A DNA stretch of 64,000 bases from Gammaproteobacteria bacterium (GCA_012728315.1 JAAYFI010000072.1:1-64000); one strand, 5' to 3'; positions 9,572-17,867 are shown, counted from the stretch's first letter. Notes: generated by a model from the sequence alone, not told the origin. Translations and numbers: made by a program.

Positions 9572-10390
9572 TTAACGGCGACGCGCCTGCTCGTACAAGG
9601 GCATCACTTTAGGAATATTGCTCTGCAGATTAGTAATGCGCGTACTTGAGGATGGGTGCGTACTCATAAACTCAGCAGGTGCGCCTTGGCTGGCCTGCTC
9701 CATTTTGCGCCATAGGCTGATCGCGCCATTGGGGTTATAGCCCGCCCGAGCGGCCAGCTCAATACCCAGTAAGTCCGCCTCGGTTTCTGCGCTGCGGCTA
9801 TTGGGTAAGGTCATACCGTACTGCACTGCAGTATCAGCAATGGCCATTGTATCTTCCCCAAGGCCTAGCACCGCGCCTAAGCCGAGTTTAGCAATTTCAA
9901 TACCGTAGGCCTTAGACATGGCCTCACGGCTGTGCTCACGCAGCGCATGGGCGATTTCATGCCCCATAATTGCGGCAATCTCATCATCGGTGAGTTGCAG
10001 TTTGGTAATAATACCGCTGTAGAAAATAATTTTACCGCCAGGACCGCAGTTGGCATTTAGATCGGGACTCTCGATTAAGCTCACCTGCCAATCCCACTGG
10101 CGAGCATCGGGACGAAAATAGCCCACTTGGCTAATTAAGCGCTGCCCAATGGTCTGCAAGCGCTGAGCATTATTACTGCGGGTATCGAGCTTACCTTTAG
10201 ACTGTGCTTGCTTAACCGTATCTTGATAGGTTTGCGCATAGCTTTGATTAATCTCATCGGTGCTCAGCATACTGAACATATATTGCTTACGATCGACACC
10301 GACGGCACTGGAGCCTGTAGTGTTAACTGCTTGACAGCCGGTCAGTAGCAACGCGCCTGTCAGCGCTAAACATGTGCGTAATCTAGCCAA
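9572..10390 (-). CDS. M48-family metalloprotease lipoprotein (LoiP/YggG-like)
   Basis: The product is an outer-membrane-directed lipoprotein protease probably acting in envelope quality control. It has a signal peptide ending in the lipobox LTGC (cysteine about residue 19), the zinc motif HEIAH around residue 145 and a downstream SAETEADLLGIELAARAGY segment carrying the third ligand glutamate. Length 272 residues fits LoiP-like members. The start codon is TTG at 10390, supported by a strong GAGGTGG immediately upstream and by the signal peptide starting there. Exact orthology to LoiP versus other M48 lipoproteins is not settled. Confidence 0.88.
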   Translation of the reverse strand: MARLRTCLALTGALLLTGCQAVNTTGSSAVGVDRKQYMFSMLSTDEINQSYAQTYQDTVKQAQSKGKLDTRSNNAQRLQTIGQRLISQVGYFRPDARQWDWQVSLIESPDLNANCGPGGKIIFYSGIITKLQLTDDEIAAIMGHEIAHALREHSREAMSKAYGIEIAKLGLGAVLGLGEDTMAIADTAVQYGMTLPNSRSAETEADLLGIELAARAGYNPNGAISLWRKMEQASQGAPAEFMSTHPSSSTRITNLQSNIPKVMPLYEQARRR

Positions 10391-10686
10391 ATCCCACCTC
10401 GTTTCAATTGTTAGTCAGCCACTGCACCACCGTATCGATGGCTCTTGAGCTTTAAGTTTATTACGATTTTAAATAAGCGCTAGCTATTTAGTATCTGTGC
10501 TTTTAAAAACAAGAGTAATAGTACTGTTGAAAATATGTGCTCAGAGCGCTTTTGTATCTTAGCTTAATGGCGAGGAGTTTGATGACTAATATTTCTGTTC
10601 CGTTGCTGTTCCATCGTTCAAAGAAAATATCGAAACGATGCTGCATGCCGTGCTACAAACTTGCAAACAACACCGATAGTTAATGA

Positions 10687-10783
10687 GTACCTTGTTCGTG
10701 TCGCGACCAGCGAGCCAGGGATGGCGAGCGCCCGAATCGGGTCAGGATGACCCGTTGAGGGAAAAGCGATATGAACAAGGTAC
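10687..10783 (+). repeat. modular palindromic element, type A copy 3
   Basis: The outer stem GTACCTTGTTCGTGTCGC/GCGATATGAACAAGGTAC encloses GCCA-GGGA-TGGC (10714-10725) and CGGGTC-AGGAT-GACCCG (10738-10754). The preceding flank TGCAAACAACACCGATAGT resembles the flank of type B elements, showing that A and B have a common origin. Confidence 0.9.
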
Positions 10784-10843
10784 GGCATGCACAAATCGCT
10801 CGATATACTTAGCTTTATTGGGAGCGTAAGTTTGGGGCATTCC

Positions 10844-10942
10844 GTACTTCGGGGCAGGTGTTTATCCGTCGATGAGCCCATCCCGGGCTCAACTCCGGCG
10901 CTCGCCATCCCTGGCTCGCTTGTCACACCTACCCCGAAGTAC
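10844..10942 (-). repeat. modular palindromic element, type B copy 3
   Basis: On the minus strand the outer stem GTACTTCGGGGTAGGTGT/ACACCTGCCCCGAAGTAC encloses GCCA-GGGA-TGGC and GAGCCC-GGGAT-GGGCTC. A linker with GCTTTATTGGGAGCG joins it to copy A3; the same linker is found by the copies near 17.6 kb. Confidence 0.9.
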
Positions 10943-11120
10943 TCGTTGACCATTGGTGGTGTTTGCACTATTGCAGTTCCGGTCATTAGAGCAACAGCAA
11001 TTTTCCCAAGTAACTTGCCTAACCTTTGCTGCAGGCTAATAGAACTAAATAGATCAGCGCAGAATCATGGCTTTAAAAGCGTCATGCGCCAAATTTGCAG
11101 GCAACACCGATAGTCAATGA

Positions 11121-11218
11121 GTACCTTGTTCGTATCGCGACCAGCGAAGTCATGGATGACGTAGCCCCGAATCGGGTCAGGATGACCCGTTGAGGGAACA
11201 GCGATACGAACAAGGTAC
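11121..11218 (+). repeat. modular palindromic element, type A copy 4
   Basis: The outer 18-bp stem GTACCTTGTTCGTATCGC/GCGATACGAACAAGGTAC is perfect. The first hairpin reads GTCA-TGGA-TGAC (11149-11160), a compensatory C:G to T:A change relative to GCCA...TGGC with the GGA loop kept. The second hairpin is CGGGTC-AGGAT-GACCCG. Confidence 0.9.
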
Positions 11219-11296
11219 GGCGTGCACAAATCATTCAAGATTATTTTATGACAGACGGACTGATTGAATGCAAACACTCTAAAAGCAAGCAGATCA

Positions 11297-12523
11297 TTAA
11301 TTCCAAAACGGCAACGAAGTAATAGTGGATAAAATCGCCGCATTTAAAATATCGACAAAAAACGCACCCACCATCGGCACAATTAAAAACGCTTTATGCG
11401 AAGGGCCAAAACGGTCAGTAACAGCCTGCATATTCGCTACAGCAGTCGGCGTGGCACCCATCCCAAAACCACAAAAACCACCCGCCAACACAACCGCATC
11501 GTAGTCCTTGCCCATCACCCGAAATACCACAAACATAGCAAACAACACCAACAATAAGGCTTGTACCCCCAAGATAATCACCAAAGGCACAGCCAAGTCT
11601 TTAATCACCCACAGCTCTAAACTCAATAGCGCCATCGCTAAAAACAATGACAAAGACACATTACCGAACACATCCACACAGCGGTCAAAAACATTCACTT
11701 TAAACATACTGCACAACACATTCCGCACCACCACGCCCGAAGCCAACGCCCAAACAAAGGTCGGAATAACAAAGTTCGATTCGCTAAAATGCTCAGCCAT
11801 AAAGCCCGACAAATAATAAGCGCTGGCTAAGCACACAGCAAACAAAGCCAAAGTTTCAATCGCACTGTCCGCAGTAATCAAACGCATATGCTGGGGTTGT
11901 TCAAAAGTCACGCGAGGACCTGTGTTCGCCCCTTCGCTAGGCACCTGCACTTTTTTCATTAAACGATGCGCCACAGGGCCACCAATTAAACCGCCACAGA
12001 CCAAACCAAAAGTCGCACAGGCCATACCCAGGGCTACTGCTCCTTGGATGCCAAAATCATTTTCAAAAATCTGCCCCCAGCCTGCTGCCGTGCCGTGGCC
12101 ACCGACTAAGGTTACCGACCCAGTAATCAAGCCCGTTAAAGGTTTTAAATCTAGCAGCGTAGCTAAACCCACACCCACAACGTTCTGCACAACAATAAAA
12201 CCTGCAACCACTGCGGTAAATAAAACCAGCGGCAAGCCACCTGCTCTCAGTCGACTAAAATCAGCACTTAAACCAATGGACGCAAAAAACATCAGCATAA
12301 ATCCATCTTGCAGGCCTTTTTCAATTTTTATCGAAAAGCCATTAAACTGATGCACGGCTAACACCAACAGCGCAGCAATCAAACCACCAACCACAGGCTC
12401 AGGAATATTAAATTTATTTAAAACACCTACCCGTTTAACCAAAATACGCCCAACCAACAGCACCACTGTGGCGGCTATTAAGGTGTAATAACTGTTTAAA
12501 ACCACAACAAAACTATCGCTCAT
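11297..12523 (-). CDS. gltS: sodium/glutamate symporter
   Basis: GltS imports glutamate with sodium across the inner membrane. The 408-residue protein is strongly hydrophobic with about ten membrane segments and shows the two GltS signature loops, LVGGHGTAAGWG near residue 145 and GGFCGFGMGATPTAVANMQAV near residue 350, as well as the N-terminal NIPEPVVGGLI. The ATG at 12523 with GGAGTT upstream is preferred over the longer frame from 12544. It stands alone on the minus strand, directly after the 10.7-11.2 kb repeat array. Confidence 0.94.
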   Translation of the reverse strand: MSDSFVVVLNSYYTLIAATVVLLVGRILVKRVGVLNKFNIPEPVVGGLIAALLVLAVHQFNGFSIKIEKGLQDGFMLMFFASIGLSADFSRLRAGGLPLVLFTAVVAGFIVVQNVVGVGLATLLDLKPLTGLITGSVTLVGGHGTAAGWGQIFENDFGIQGAVALGMACATFGLVCGGLIGGPVAHRLMKKVQVPSEGANTGPRVTFEQPQHMRLITADSAIETLALFAVCLASAYYLSGFMAEHFSESNFVIPTFVWALASGVVVRNVLCSMFKVNVFDRCVDVFGNVSLSLFLAMALLSLELWVIKDLAVPLVIILGVQALLLVLFAMFVVFRVMGKDYDAVVLAGGFCGFGMGATPTAVANMQAVTDRFGPSHKAFLIVPMVGAFFVDILNAAILSTITSLPFWN

Positions 12524-12768
12524 AACAACTCCACACCGATACATTCAACTGCTGTGCATATCAGCTAGCCCGCTTAGCAAGGCCAAAACCATAAAGCAGC
12601 ACTGCCGTCTGCATAGCAAAACGGTGCACAGCTTAAGTGGCTCTGCCTCAAGAGTGAACCTTTTTACTCAATTGAAATGTAAAAAAGCAGCCAGCATGCG
12701 TTATTTTAAGTACTGCGCAGTGCTGTTTTAATCTTAAACCTATGGGGTTGATAACAAGCTTTAACGCT

Positions 12769-13665
12769 TTAGTCGGCTTCGCTAGACGCCAGCGGTGCAG
12801 TAAACCAAGCCAGTACTTGATCCCATAACGGCTGCGCTTTTGGGCGAAAATAGCCCATATGCCCCATCTCACCCAACTCCAAATGATAGGCGCGCGGATC
12901 AATATCCTGACACATAACCTCTGCACCACTGTAATACTGCATAAATGCATCACGTGACACGGGTAACGCCCATAGATCATCCAGCGCCACAGCTGCTGTT
13001 ATCGGCGTGCGCACTTGAGCAAATTGTTGCTTTTTAGCGTCGCGGATTAAGGGATCGTCAAAAAAATAGTGCGGCATGCCACACCAGCGTTTCCATTGTC
13101 GATACGCATCACGCGGTATATCTTCGCCCAAACCCAGCACTTTCCATGGCAAATAGCCTTTCCAAGCCACCAACACAGGAAAGAGCACATTCCACATCAA
13201 CTGCACTTTTAAGCGTTCTTGCAAAGGCATCCAGCCATGCCATCCCGCTCCCGTGCCTAAGGTATAACAACGACTGACCTTGGCATGATTGGGCAACAAA
13301 CCCAATGCATGTCCACCGTAAGAATGGCCTACTAAAAACAAGGGCAAATCATCACGCTGCATAAAATCCACGGCTGCCGCCAGATCCAGTTGTCCCCAGT
13401 CCGCAAAGGCCATTTTAAAACCTTTGAGCTGTTTAGGCGCTGACTGGCCAATACCGCGATAATCTAAGGTCAATACATTAAAGCCTTGCGCACAGGCATA
13501 TTCAGCAAAACGCCGATAAAATTGTTGACCAACGCCGGTTGCACCCGCCACCAGCAACTGCCCCTTTACTGGACTGCGCGCTGTCGCATATAAATAGGCG
13601 GTGATTGGATAACCATCCGCCGCGTGCAATATCTGTACTTGTGCATTGTGCTTGGCATGACTCAT
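12769..13665 (-). CDS. alpha/beta hydrolase (COG4757-like)
   Basis: A 298-residue cytosolic alpha/beta-hydrolase-fold protein of unknown substrate. The nucleophile elbow GHSYGG (serine about residue 115), an acid-containing segment ALDDLWALP and a histidine segment GEMGHMGYFRP near the C-terminus give a plausible catalytic triad; VAGATGVGQQFYRRFAEYACAQGFNVLTLDYRGIGQS is the typical N-terminal part. The frame opens with TTG one codon earlier; the ATG at 13665 follows GAGGCGG at good spacing. No functional partner is evident nearby; gltS and a TnpB relic flank it. Confidence 0.82.
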   Translation of the reverse strand: MSHAKHNAQVQILHAADGYPITAYLYATARSPVKGQLLVAGATGVGQQFYRRFAEYACAQGFNVLTLDYRGIGQSAPKQLKGFKMAFADWGQLDLAAAVDFMQRDDLPLFLVGHSYGGHALGLLPNHAKVSRCYTLGTGAGWHGWMPLQERLKVQLMWNVLFPVLVAWKGYLPWKVLGLGEDIPRDAYRQWKRWCGMPHYFFDDPLIRDAKKQQFAQVRTPITAAVALDDLWALPVSRDAFMQYYSGAEVMCQDIDPRAYHLELGEMGHMGYFRPKAQPLWDQVLAWFTAPLASSEAD

Positions 13666-13733
13666 CAAAACCGCCTCATCTTATTATTAGAAAACCCATC
13701 TCGGCTCACTTTTTATCAGTTTTTCCCGAAAGA

Positions 13734-13988
13734 CCCCGTACTTTTAGCGCGGGGATGGATTAAGGAAGTCAACGAAGCATACACCACCCAAACCTGTGCG
13801 ATTGGTGGCGCTTTGCCCGAATCGAGGCCAAAAGGTATCGCAGGGCTTGGAATAAGAGCATGGACGGGCAGTGCGTGTGGTGCCACGCATTGCGACCGCG
13901 ATGTTAATACAGCGCAGAACATTCTCGCGGTCGGGCATGGCCGTCTAGCAGTAGAAATCACCGGCTCTTTAGGGCGGTGAGGATGTCA
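13734..13988 (+). mobile_element. IS200/IS605-family relic with right-end hairpins
   Basis: Two hairpins resembling right ends of IS200/IS605-type elements bracket the tnpB tail: CCCCG...CGGGG at 13734-13754, followed by GATGGATTAAGG, and CACCG-CTCTTTAGGG-CGGTG at 13959-13979, followed by AGGATGTCAA. No tnpA and no 5' part of tnpB is present, so this is a deletion relic. Confidence 0.65.
13757..13980 (+). pseudogene. C-terminal fragment of a TnpB (IS605 OrfB) protein
   Basis: The frame encodes about 74 residues typical of the TnpB C-terminus: EVNEAYTTQTC, GIAGLGIRAWT, then CGATH-DRDVNTAQNIL, which carries the last RuvC aspartate. The zinc ribbon is damaged: the second cysteine of the first pair is glycine (CAIG) and the first cysteine of the second pair is glycine (TGSAC), while an extra cysteine is inserted in THCDRD. 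The RuvC I and II regions are absent. It is therefore a degenerate remnant, not a working RNA-guided nuclease. Confidence 0.8.
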
Positions 13989-14081
13989 AAATGATGAGTC
14001 TATTAATTCACTCAGCACAATCCCAGCATTTAAATAAAGGCTTAACAACGCTGCACAAATGAGGCCTTTAACAGGCAAAAA

Positions 14082-14107
14082 AAAGCCAGCACAATTCGGC
14101 TGGCTTT
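14082..14107 (-). terminator. rho-independent terminator after nhaD
   Basis: AAAGCCAGC/GCTGGCTTT is a 9-bp perfect stem followed on the minus strand by a run of T residues (TTTTTTTT). It lies 17 bases downstream of the nhaD stop codon. Confidence 0.85.
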
Positions 14108-14123
14108 AGTTTTTGCTGCGTGT

Positions 14124-15353
14124 TTATAACAAGTAGCTAACAGCCACCACGCCAAGAAAACCCATACTGTAGGCTAAAATCAAATAGCCAAAATAGCGTA
14201 AATAAGCAATAAAACTGAGTGCTGGAATTTTGCTCATGGCCACCACTCCAGCCGCCGAACCAATCGCCAGCAATGAACCACCTACGCCGACCGAGTAGGT
14301 CAAAGTCAGCCACTGGCCCTCAGTCATCTCAATACCTGACTTCAGTAAAGCCGCTGTCAAGGGCACGTTATCAATCAAGGCCGAGAATAAACCCACTGAA
14401 TAGTTGGCGGCAATAATAGGCAGTTTTTCATACAAAGTAGGGAAGTGCTCTAAGACATGCAGCTCTTTTAACATACCGACCAACAGCAACACCCCTAAGA
14501 AAAACAACAGGGTATCAAATTCAATTTTGCGAATATATTCCAGTACAGGCTCATCTTTATTTAAGAAATGCACGGCCATAAACATGACCGATAAGCCAAA
14601 CAGAAATGACAATACCGGTGGAATACCAAAGGCTACGTTAGCGCCAATAGTGCCAATAATAGTTGCTAAAAACAGACCTGCGATAATGCGATCGCCGGTG
14701 GCTATTTGAATCTCACGCTTGACCAAAACCACTTCGCCAGTGAGCGAGCGCGAGAGAATAAAGGCTAAAAACAACACGGCGCCTAGAGCTGGCAGGCTTA
14801 ATAACACTAGATCAGCAATTTTCACTTTGCCGGCTAAGAAGATCATTAAAGTGGTTACATCACCGGTGATCAGTGCAGCACCACCGGAGTTCACCGCAAA
14901 TACCACCAAGATGATATAACGCAGCAACTTGTCAGTATCTAAATTCAGACTCACCAGTACGGTAATGCACACTAAAGTTGCAGTGATATTATCCGCCATC
15001 GATGAAAAGAAGAATGCAAACAGGCCTGTTACCAGCATTAAACGCCGCTCACTCATATGCGTGGGCATCACTCGATTAACAATGCCATCAATCACGCCTT
15101 TATGAGAAACGTAAGCCACAAAAGTCATCGCTGCCATTAAAAACAACCACAAGGTGGCAATTTCTAAGAGGTTTTCATTCAGCGCATGCATCAGCTGTGG
15201 CGTATCAAGGCCATCGGGAGGGGCAATAAAATATAGCACCCAAACTAAGGTGCCAAAAAACAGTGTCGTTTTGGCTTTATCAATTTTAGTAAAATCTTCA
15301 GCAACAATTGATACAAAGCCCAAGAACGCTAAAACCAGTAAAACGGATGTCAT
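14124..15353 (-). CDS. nhaD: Na+/H+ antiporter NhaD
   Basis: NhaD exchanges sodium or lithium for protons at the inner membrane and is common in salt- or alkali-tolerant proteobacteria. The 409-residue protein has about eleven hydrophobic helices and conserved charged segments inside the membrane: FFSSMADNITATL, NSGGAALITGDVTTLMIF and FSALIDNVPLTAALLK, which are typical of this ion-transporter superfamily. The start ATG at 15353 leads straight into the first membrane helix. It is a single-gene unit with its own terminator. Confidence 0.92.
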   Translation of the reverse strand: MTSVLLVLAFLGFVSIVAEDFTKIDKAKTTLFFGTLVWVLYFIAPPDGLDTPQLMHALNENLLEIATLWLFLMAAMTFVAYVSHKGVIDGIVNRVMPTHMSERRLMLVTGLFAFFFSSMADNITATLVCITVLVSLNLDTDKLLRYIILVVFAVNSGGAALITGDVTTLMIFLAGKVKIADLVLLSLPALGAVLFLAFILSRSLTGEVVLVKREIQIATGDRIIAGLFLATIIGTIGANVAFGIPPVLSFLFGLSVMFMAVHFLNKDEPVLEYIRKIEFDTLLFFLGVLLLVGMLKELHVLEHFPTLYEKLPIIAANYSVGLFSALIDNVPLTAALLKSGIEMTEGQWLTLTYSVGVGGSLLAIGSAAGVVAMSKIPALSFIAYLRYFGYLILAYSMGFLGVVAVSYLL

Positions 15354-15525
15354 TTGAGTCCCCGATGAGCAGCTAAAAAAGGTGTCGAAGTGTAGCCCTT
15401 TTTCTCAGCAAAAACCCATAGCCTGAATCAAGTATTTGTATGGGTAGGTGTATTGCCCCGAACTGCAGCGAGAAACAATAAACACTCACCGGGATCGACT
15501 AAAAAAACAGTACCAAGCGCATACC

Positions 15526-15789
15526 TTAGCGTAACTGGCTATCTTTACTGCCGCGGCGGTTGTAGCCGCTATAACGGGTGTGTTGATCTTCTAAAACTTG
15601 GCAGGCGATGCACAGCTGCACACCGGGAACGGCCTGACGGCGGCCTTCTGGAATAGGTGCATCACAATGCTGGCATTTTTCAGCACTGAGCCCTTGCGGT
15701 AGCTGTTGACGTGCACGTTGTATCGCATCATCAACGGTGCTATCAATTTGCTCTTGTACGGCGCCATCATGCGCCCAACCGGTTGCCAT
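15526..15789 (-). CDS. DksA/TraR-type C4 zinc-finger protein
   Basis: An 87-residue protein with a C-terminal four-cysteine zinc finger, CQHC-DAPIPEGRRQAVPGVQLC-IAC, the DksA/TraR signature, and a short N-terminal helix (VDDAIQRARQQLP). It resembles small YbiI-like members rather than full-length DksA and lacks the long coiled coil needed to reach into the RNA polymerase channel. The role is unknown; polymerase binding is only a family suggestion. It is followed upstream by another small cysteine-rich gene on the same strand. Confidence 0.85.
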   Translation of the reverse strand: MATGWAHDGAVQEQIDSTVDDAIQRARQQLPQGLSAEKCQHCDAPIPEGRRQAVPGVQLCIACQVLEDQHTRYSGYNRRGSKDSQLR

Positions 15790-15817
15790 AACAGCCTCCT
15801 TAAGCTTAGGAGTGATG

Positions 15818-15985
15818 CTACTCTGCGTTTTTTACATCCACAGCGGCTTGCTCTGCAGCCTGTTTCTCTGCGTTTTGCTCAGCTTGCCACTCTTGTACAT
15901 CCTCGTAGTACGTGTCCCACACACAAGGCGAACAGCCACTTTCACAGCATTCATAGTCTTCTGGTGGTGTTGGTTTCTCACGCAT
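15818..15985 (-). CDS. small cysteine-rich protein (oxidoreductase-like N-terminal domain)
   Basis: A 55-residue protein starting MREKPTPPEDYECCESGCSP, with the PxPP...CC..GC..CVWDTYY pattern found in the small domain named oxidoreductase-like N-terminal. The rest is an alanine- and glutamate-rich helix. The function of this family is not known to me; the cysteines suggest metal or redox binding. The longer frame from 16033 adds an unrelated extension, so the internal ATG at 15985, preceded by GAGAG, is chosen. It is 28 bases upstream of the DksA-like gene and probably cotranscribed. Confidence 0.8.
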   Translation of the reverse strand: MREKPTPPEDYECCESGCSPCVWDTYYEDVQEWQAEQNAEKQAAEQAAVDVKNAE

Positions 15986-16099
15986 AATAGCTCTCAACCC
16001 TAATCGACATAATAACAAGCCGCCTGAGCCCAACGGTTCAAGCGTCCGTGTTATTTTAACGCAATCGGTCGTGACTTGGCAGCACTAAGGCGGAGACGC

Positions 16100-16522
16100 C
16101 TATTGACTCGGCAAGTACTGTGCTAAACGCGAGGCCATTTCACCCGCTAAAGCCTGCAAAGCATTGAGTGGACGAATCATCACCTCAAACTCAACAATCT
16201 TGCCGCTCTCATCAAAGCGAATCATATCGATACCTTTGAGCTGCTTGCCATTCACTTGAGCGCTGAATTCCAGCACCACGCTTAAGCCATCCTCAGTGGA
16301 CAATTCACGCAAATACTCGAAATCAGTAAACACCTTGGCGACCGTGTTTAAAATCAAAGCCACCACCGGAGCACCAGGGTAGGGCGTATGCGCAACGGGC
16401 GAGCGAAACACCGCCTGCGCATGCAAGATGCTCGGTAGCGTCGACAAATCACCTTGCGCTACCATCGAATGCCAATGGGCCAAGGCTTGGCACACGGCTT
16501 CAGGTCGAATTACAGATGTCAT
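16100..16522 (-). CDS. SnoaL/NTF2-like protein
   Basis: A 140-residue protein with the pattern of the NTF2/SnoaL fold: an N-terminal helix (VCQALAHWHSMVAQGDLSTLPSILHAQAVFRSP) then strands ending IDMIRFDESGKIVEFEVMIRPL. Such proteins are small barrel enzymes or ligand-binding proteins; the substrate cannot be read here. The ATG at 16522 has GAGGTG just upstream; the GTG one codon earlier is less likely. It lies immediately downstream of a fadD fragment on the same strand. Confidence 0.75.
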   Translation of the reverse strand: MTSVIRPEAVCQALAHWHSMVAQGDLSTLPSILHAQAVFRSPVAHTPYPGAPVVALILNTVAKVFTDFEYLRELSTEDGLSVVLEFSAQVNGKQLKGIDMIRFDESGKIVEFEVMIRPLNALQALAGEMASRLAQYLPSQ

Positions 16523-16537
16523 CACATCACCTCGTGT

Positions 16538-16779
16538 TTATTGTTGTTGGCTGACAGGTTGTGGGTCGCGCAATTGCGCACGTAAGATTTTCCCGACCGG
16601 CGACTTCGGCAACTGCTCACGAAACTCAATGTGCTTAGGCACTTTGTAGCCCGTCAGTTGCTTACGGCAGAATTCAATAATGGTGTCGGCAGTCAGTGTG
16701 CTGCTACGCGAACAGATATAGGCGTAGACCGCTTCGCCGGTGCTGTAATCAGGACAGCAATCTTGGCCATCCTCTATTC
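16538..16779 (-). pseudogene. C-terminal fragment of a long-chain acyl-CoA synthetase (FadD-like)
   Basis: Reading the minus strand from 16779 gives about 80 codons ending at a TAA at 16538-16540. They include [29 protein letters not shown] and [19 protein letters not shown], the C-terminal adenylating-enzyme domain with the catalytic lysine motif PKSPVGKIL. About 480 residues of the N-terminal part are missing and an in-frame stop precedes the fragment, so it is a truncated relic. The next gene downstream is the SnoaL-like gene, which may have been its partner. Confidence 0.8.
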
Positions 16780-16781
16780 AC

Positions 16782-16910
16782 GATTTAACCTCTCTGCTTT
16801 TGCATAAGGTTTTACAGCGGCCTGCTGAGATACCTGAGCAGCGGATTATTGAGCGCACTTTGGCAGGTTTTAAGCTATTGTTTAAGGCCTATGCTACATC
16901 CCATCCTGTT
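16782..16910 (+). pseudogene. possible 3' fragment of an unidentified gene
   Basis: A coding-like stretch on the plus strand reads LLLHKVLQRPAEIPEQ then RIIERTLAGFKLLFKAYA before a TAA. It abuts the fadD fragment head to head at about 16.77 kb and has no start or ribosome binding site. The helix-rich sequence could be the tail of a regulator, but I do not recognise it. Confidence 0.35.
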
Positions 16911-16936
16911 TAACCGCACCTGCACAAGGAGTCTGT

Positions 16937-17458
16937 ATGTCGACATCAACGGTCAAGACCATTGAGTTCTCTAGCACTGAAACAGCCTTTGCTGCGGTTT
17001 TATTAGCTCGCAGCGAGAAGGGGGTTTGTACTATTTTGCTCGGCGACAGCCAAGCGGAATTGCTCGAGGATTTACAGCAACGCTTACCCAAGGCAAAACT
17101 GGTGAAAAACGATCAAGCACTCGCGGCACCCTTAAAGACAGTGACTGAGTTTTTAGACAAGCCTCTGACACCTTTAGATTTTCCTTTGGATATCCAGGGC
17201 AGTGATTTTCAGAAAAGTGTTTGGGCGGTATTACAGACGATTCCAGTGGGACAAACACTCAGTTATAGCGATGTCGCCGAGCGCTTGCACAAGCCTAAAG
17301 CAGTGCGCGCTGTGGCCAATGCTTGCGCGGCTAATCCGCTGGCTTTAGTAATTCCATGCCACCGTATTTTACGTGCCGATGGCGGGATTTCTGGTTATCG
17401 ATGGGGCGTGGAACGTAAACGCGCATTACTGGCAAAAGAGCAGCAGGCTTGCCAGTAG
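16937..17458 (+). CDS. ogt: methylated-DNA--[protein]-cysteine S-methyltransferase
   Basis: This suicide enzyme removes alkyl groups from O6-alkylguanine in DNA. The 173-residue protein has the active-site motif IPCHRIL (cysteine about residue 145), the helix-turn-helix arginine-finger region RAVANACAANPLALV, and SGYRWGVERKRALL at the end. The N-terminal half (SSTETAFAAVLLARSEKGVCTILLGDS) resembles the Ada C-terminal domain; no Ada zinc domain or regulator domain is attached. AAGGAG lies seven bases before the ATG. It could equally be named as an Ada-like methyltransferase; the enzymatic call is firm. Confidence 0.92.
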   Translation: MSTSTVKTIEFSSTETAFAAVLLARSEKGVCTILLGDSQAELLEDLQQRLPKAKLVKNDQALAAPLKTVTEFLDKPLTPLDFPLDIQGSDFQKSVWAVLQTIPVGQTLSYSDVAERLHKPKAVRAVANACAANPLALVIPCHRILRADGGISGYRWGVERKRALLAKEQQACQ

Positions 17459-17539
17459 AAGGTCTTTGTTAAACCAATACAAGTGCGCGATGCCGCCATT
17501 ACTGATTTTAGTAAAGCCAAGTATCTAGAACGTTTGGTG

Positions 17540-17560
17540 CATGCCCCGAAGTACGGTATG
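17540..17560 (-). repeat. truncated type B element end
   Basis: TGCCCCGAAGTACGGTATGCC matches only the last part of a type B outer stem plus its flank. It stands at the expected linker distance from copy A5, so a former A-B pair has lost most of its B element. Confidence 0.65.
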
Positions 17561-17613
17561 CCTCAATTATCGCTCCTAATAAAGCCGAGTATATTGAGCG
17601 GTTTGTGCACACC

Positions 17614-17712
17614 GTACCTTGTTCGTATCGCTTTTCCCTCAACGGGTCATCCTGACCCGATTCGGGCGCTTTGCCATCCCTGGCTACGCTTGTCGCGACA
17701 CGAACAAGGTAC
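17614..17712 (-). repeat. modular palindromic element, type A copy 5
   Basis: On the minus strand the outer stem GTACCTTGTTCGTGTCGC/GCGATACGAACAAGGTAC encloses GCCA-GGGA-TGGC and CGGGTC-AGGAT-GACCCG. The flanking spacer towards B4 is the reverse complement of the spacer between B3 and A4. Confidence 0.9.
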
Positions 17713-17867
17713 TCATTAACGATCGGTGTTGCCTGCGAATGTGGCGTATGACGCTTTTAAAACCATTGCTCTGTGCAGACCTATTTAGTTCTATTAGTCT
17801 GCAGCAAGTGTAAATCTGCAAAGCTGACTGCTACTGCAATAGTGCAAACACCACCAATGGTCAACGA

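Noticed and set aside
10687-11218. The elements as integron attC sites
   Set aside because: attC sites share one orientation and RYYYAAC/GTTRRRY core sites; these alternate in orientation, lack those cores and have no cassette genes or integrase nearby.
12648-12980. Minus-strand frame overlapping the hydrolase gene end
   Set aside because: Overlaps the well-supported alpha/beta hydrolase in another frame and shows no family features; treated as a shadow.
13716-13961. Minus-strand frames opposite the TnpB relic
   Set aside because: They mirror the TnpB remnant; only the plus-strand frame has recognisable motifs.
13757-13980. An active RNA-guided TnpB nuclease
   Set aside because: Only the last third of the protein remains and two zinc-ribbon cysteines are replaced.
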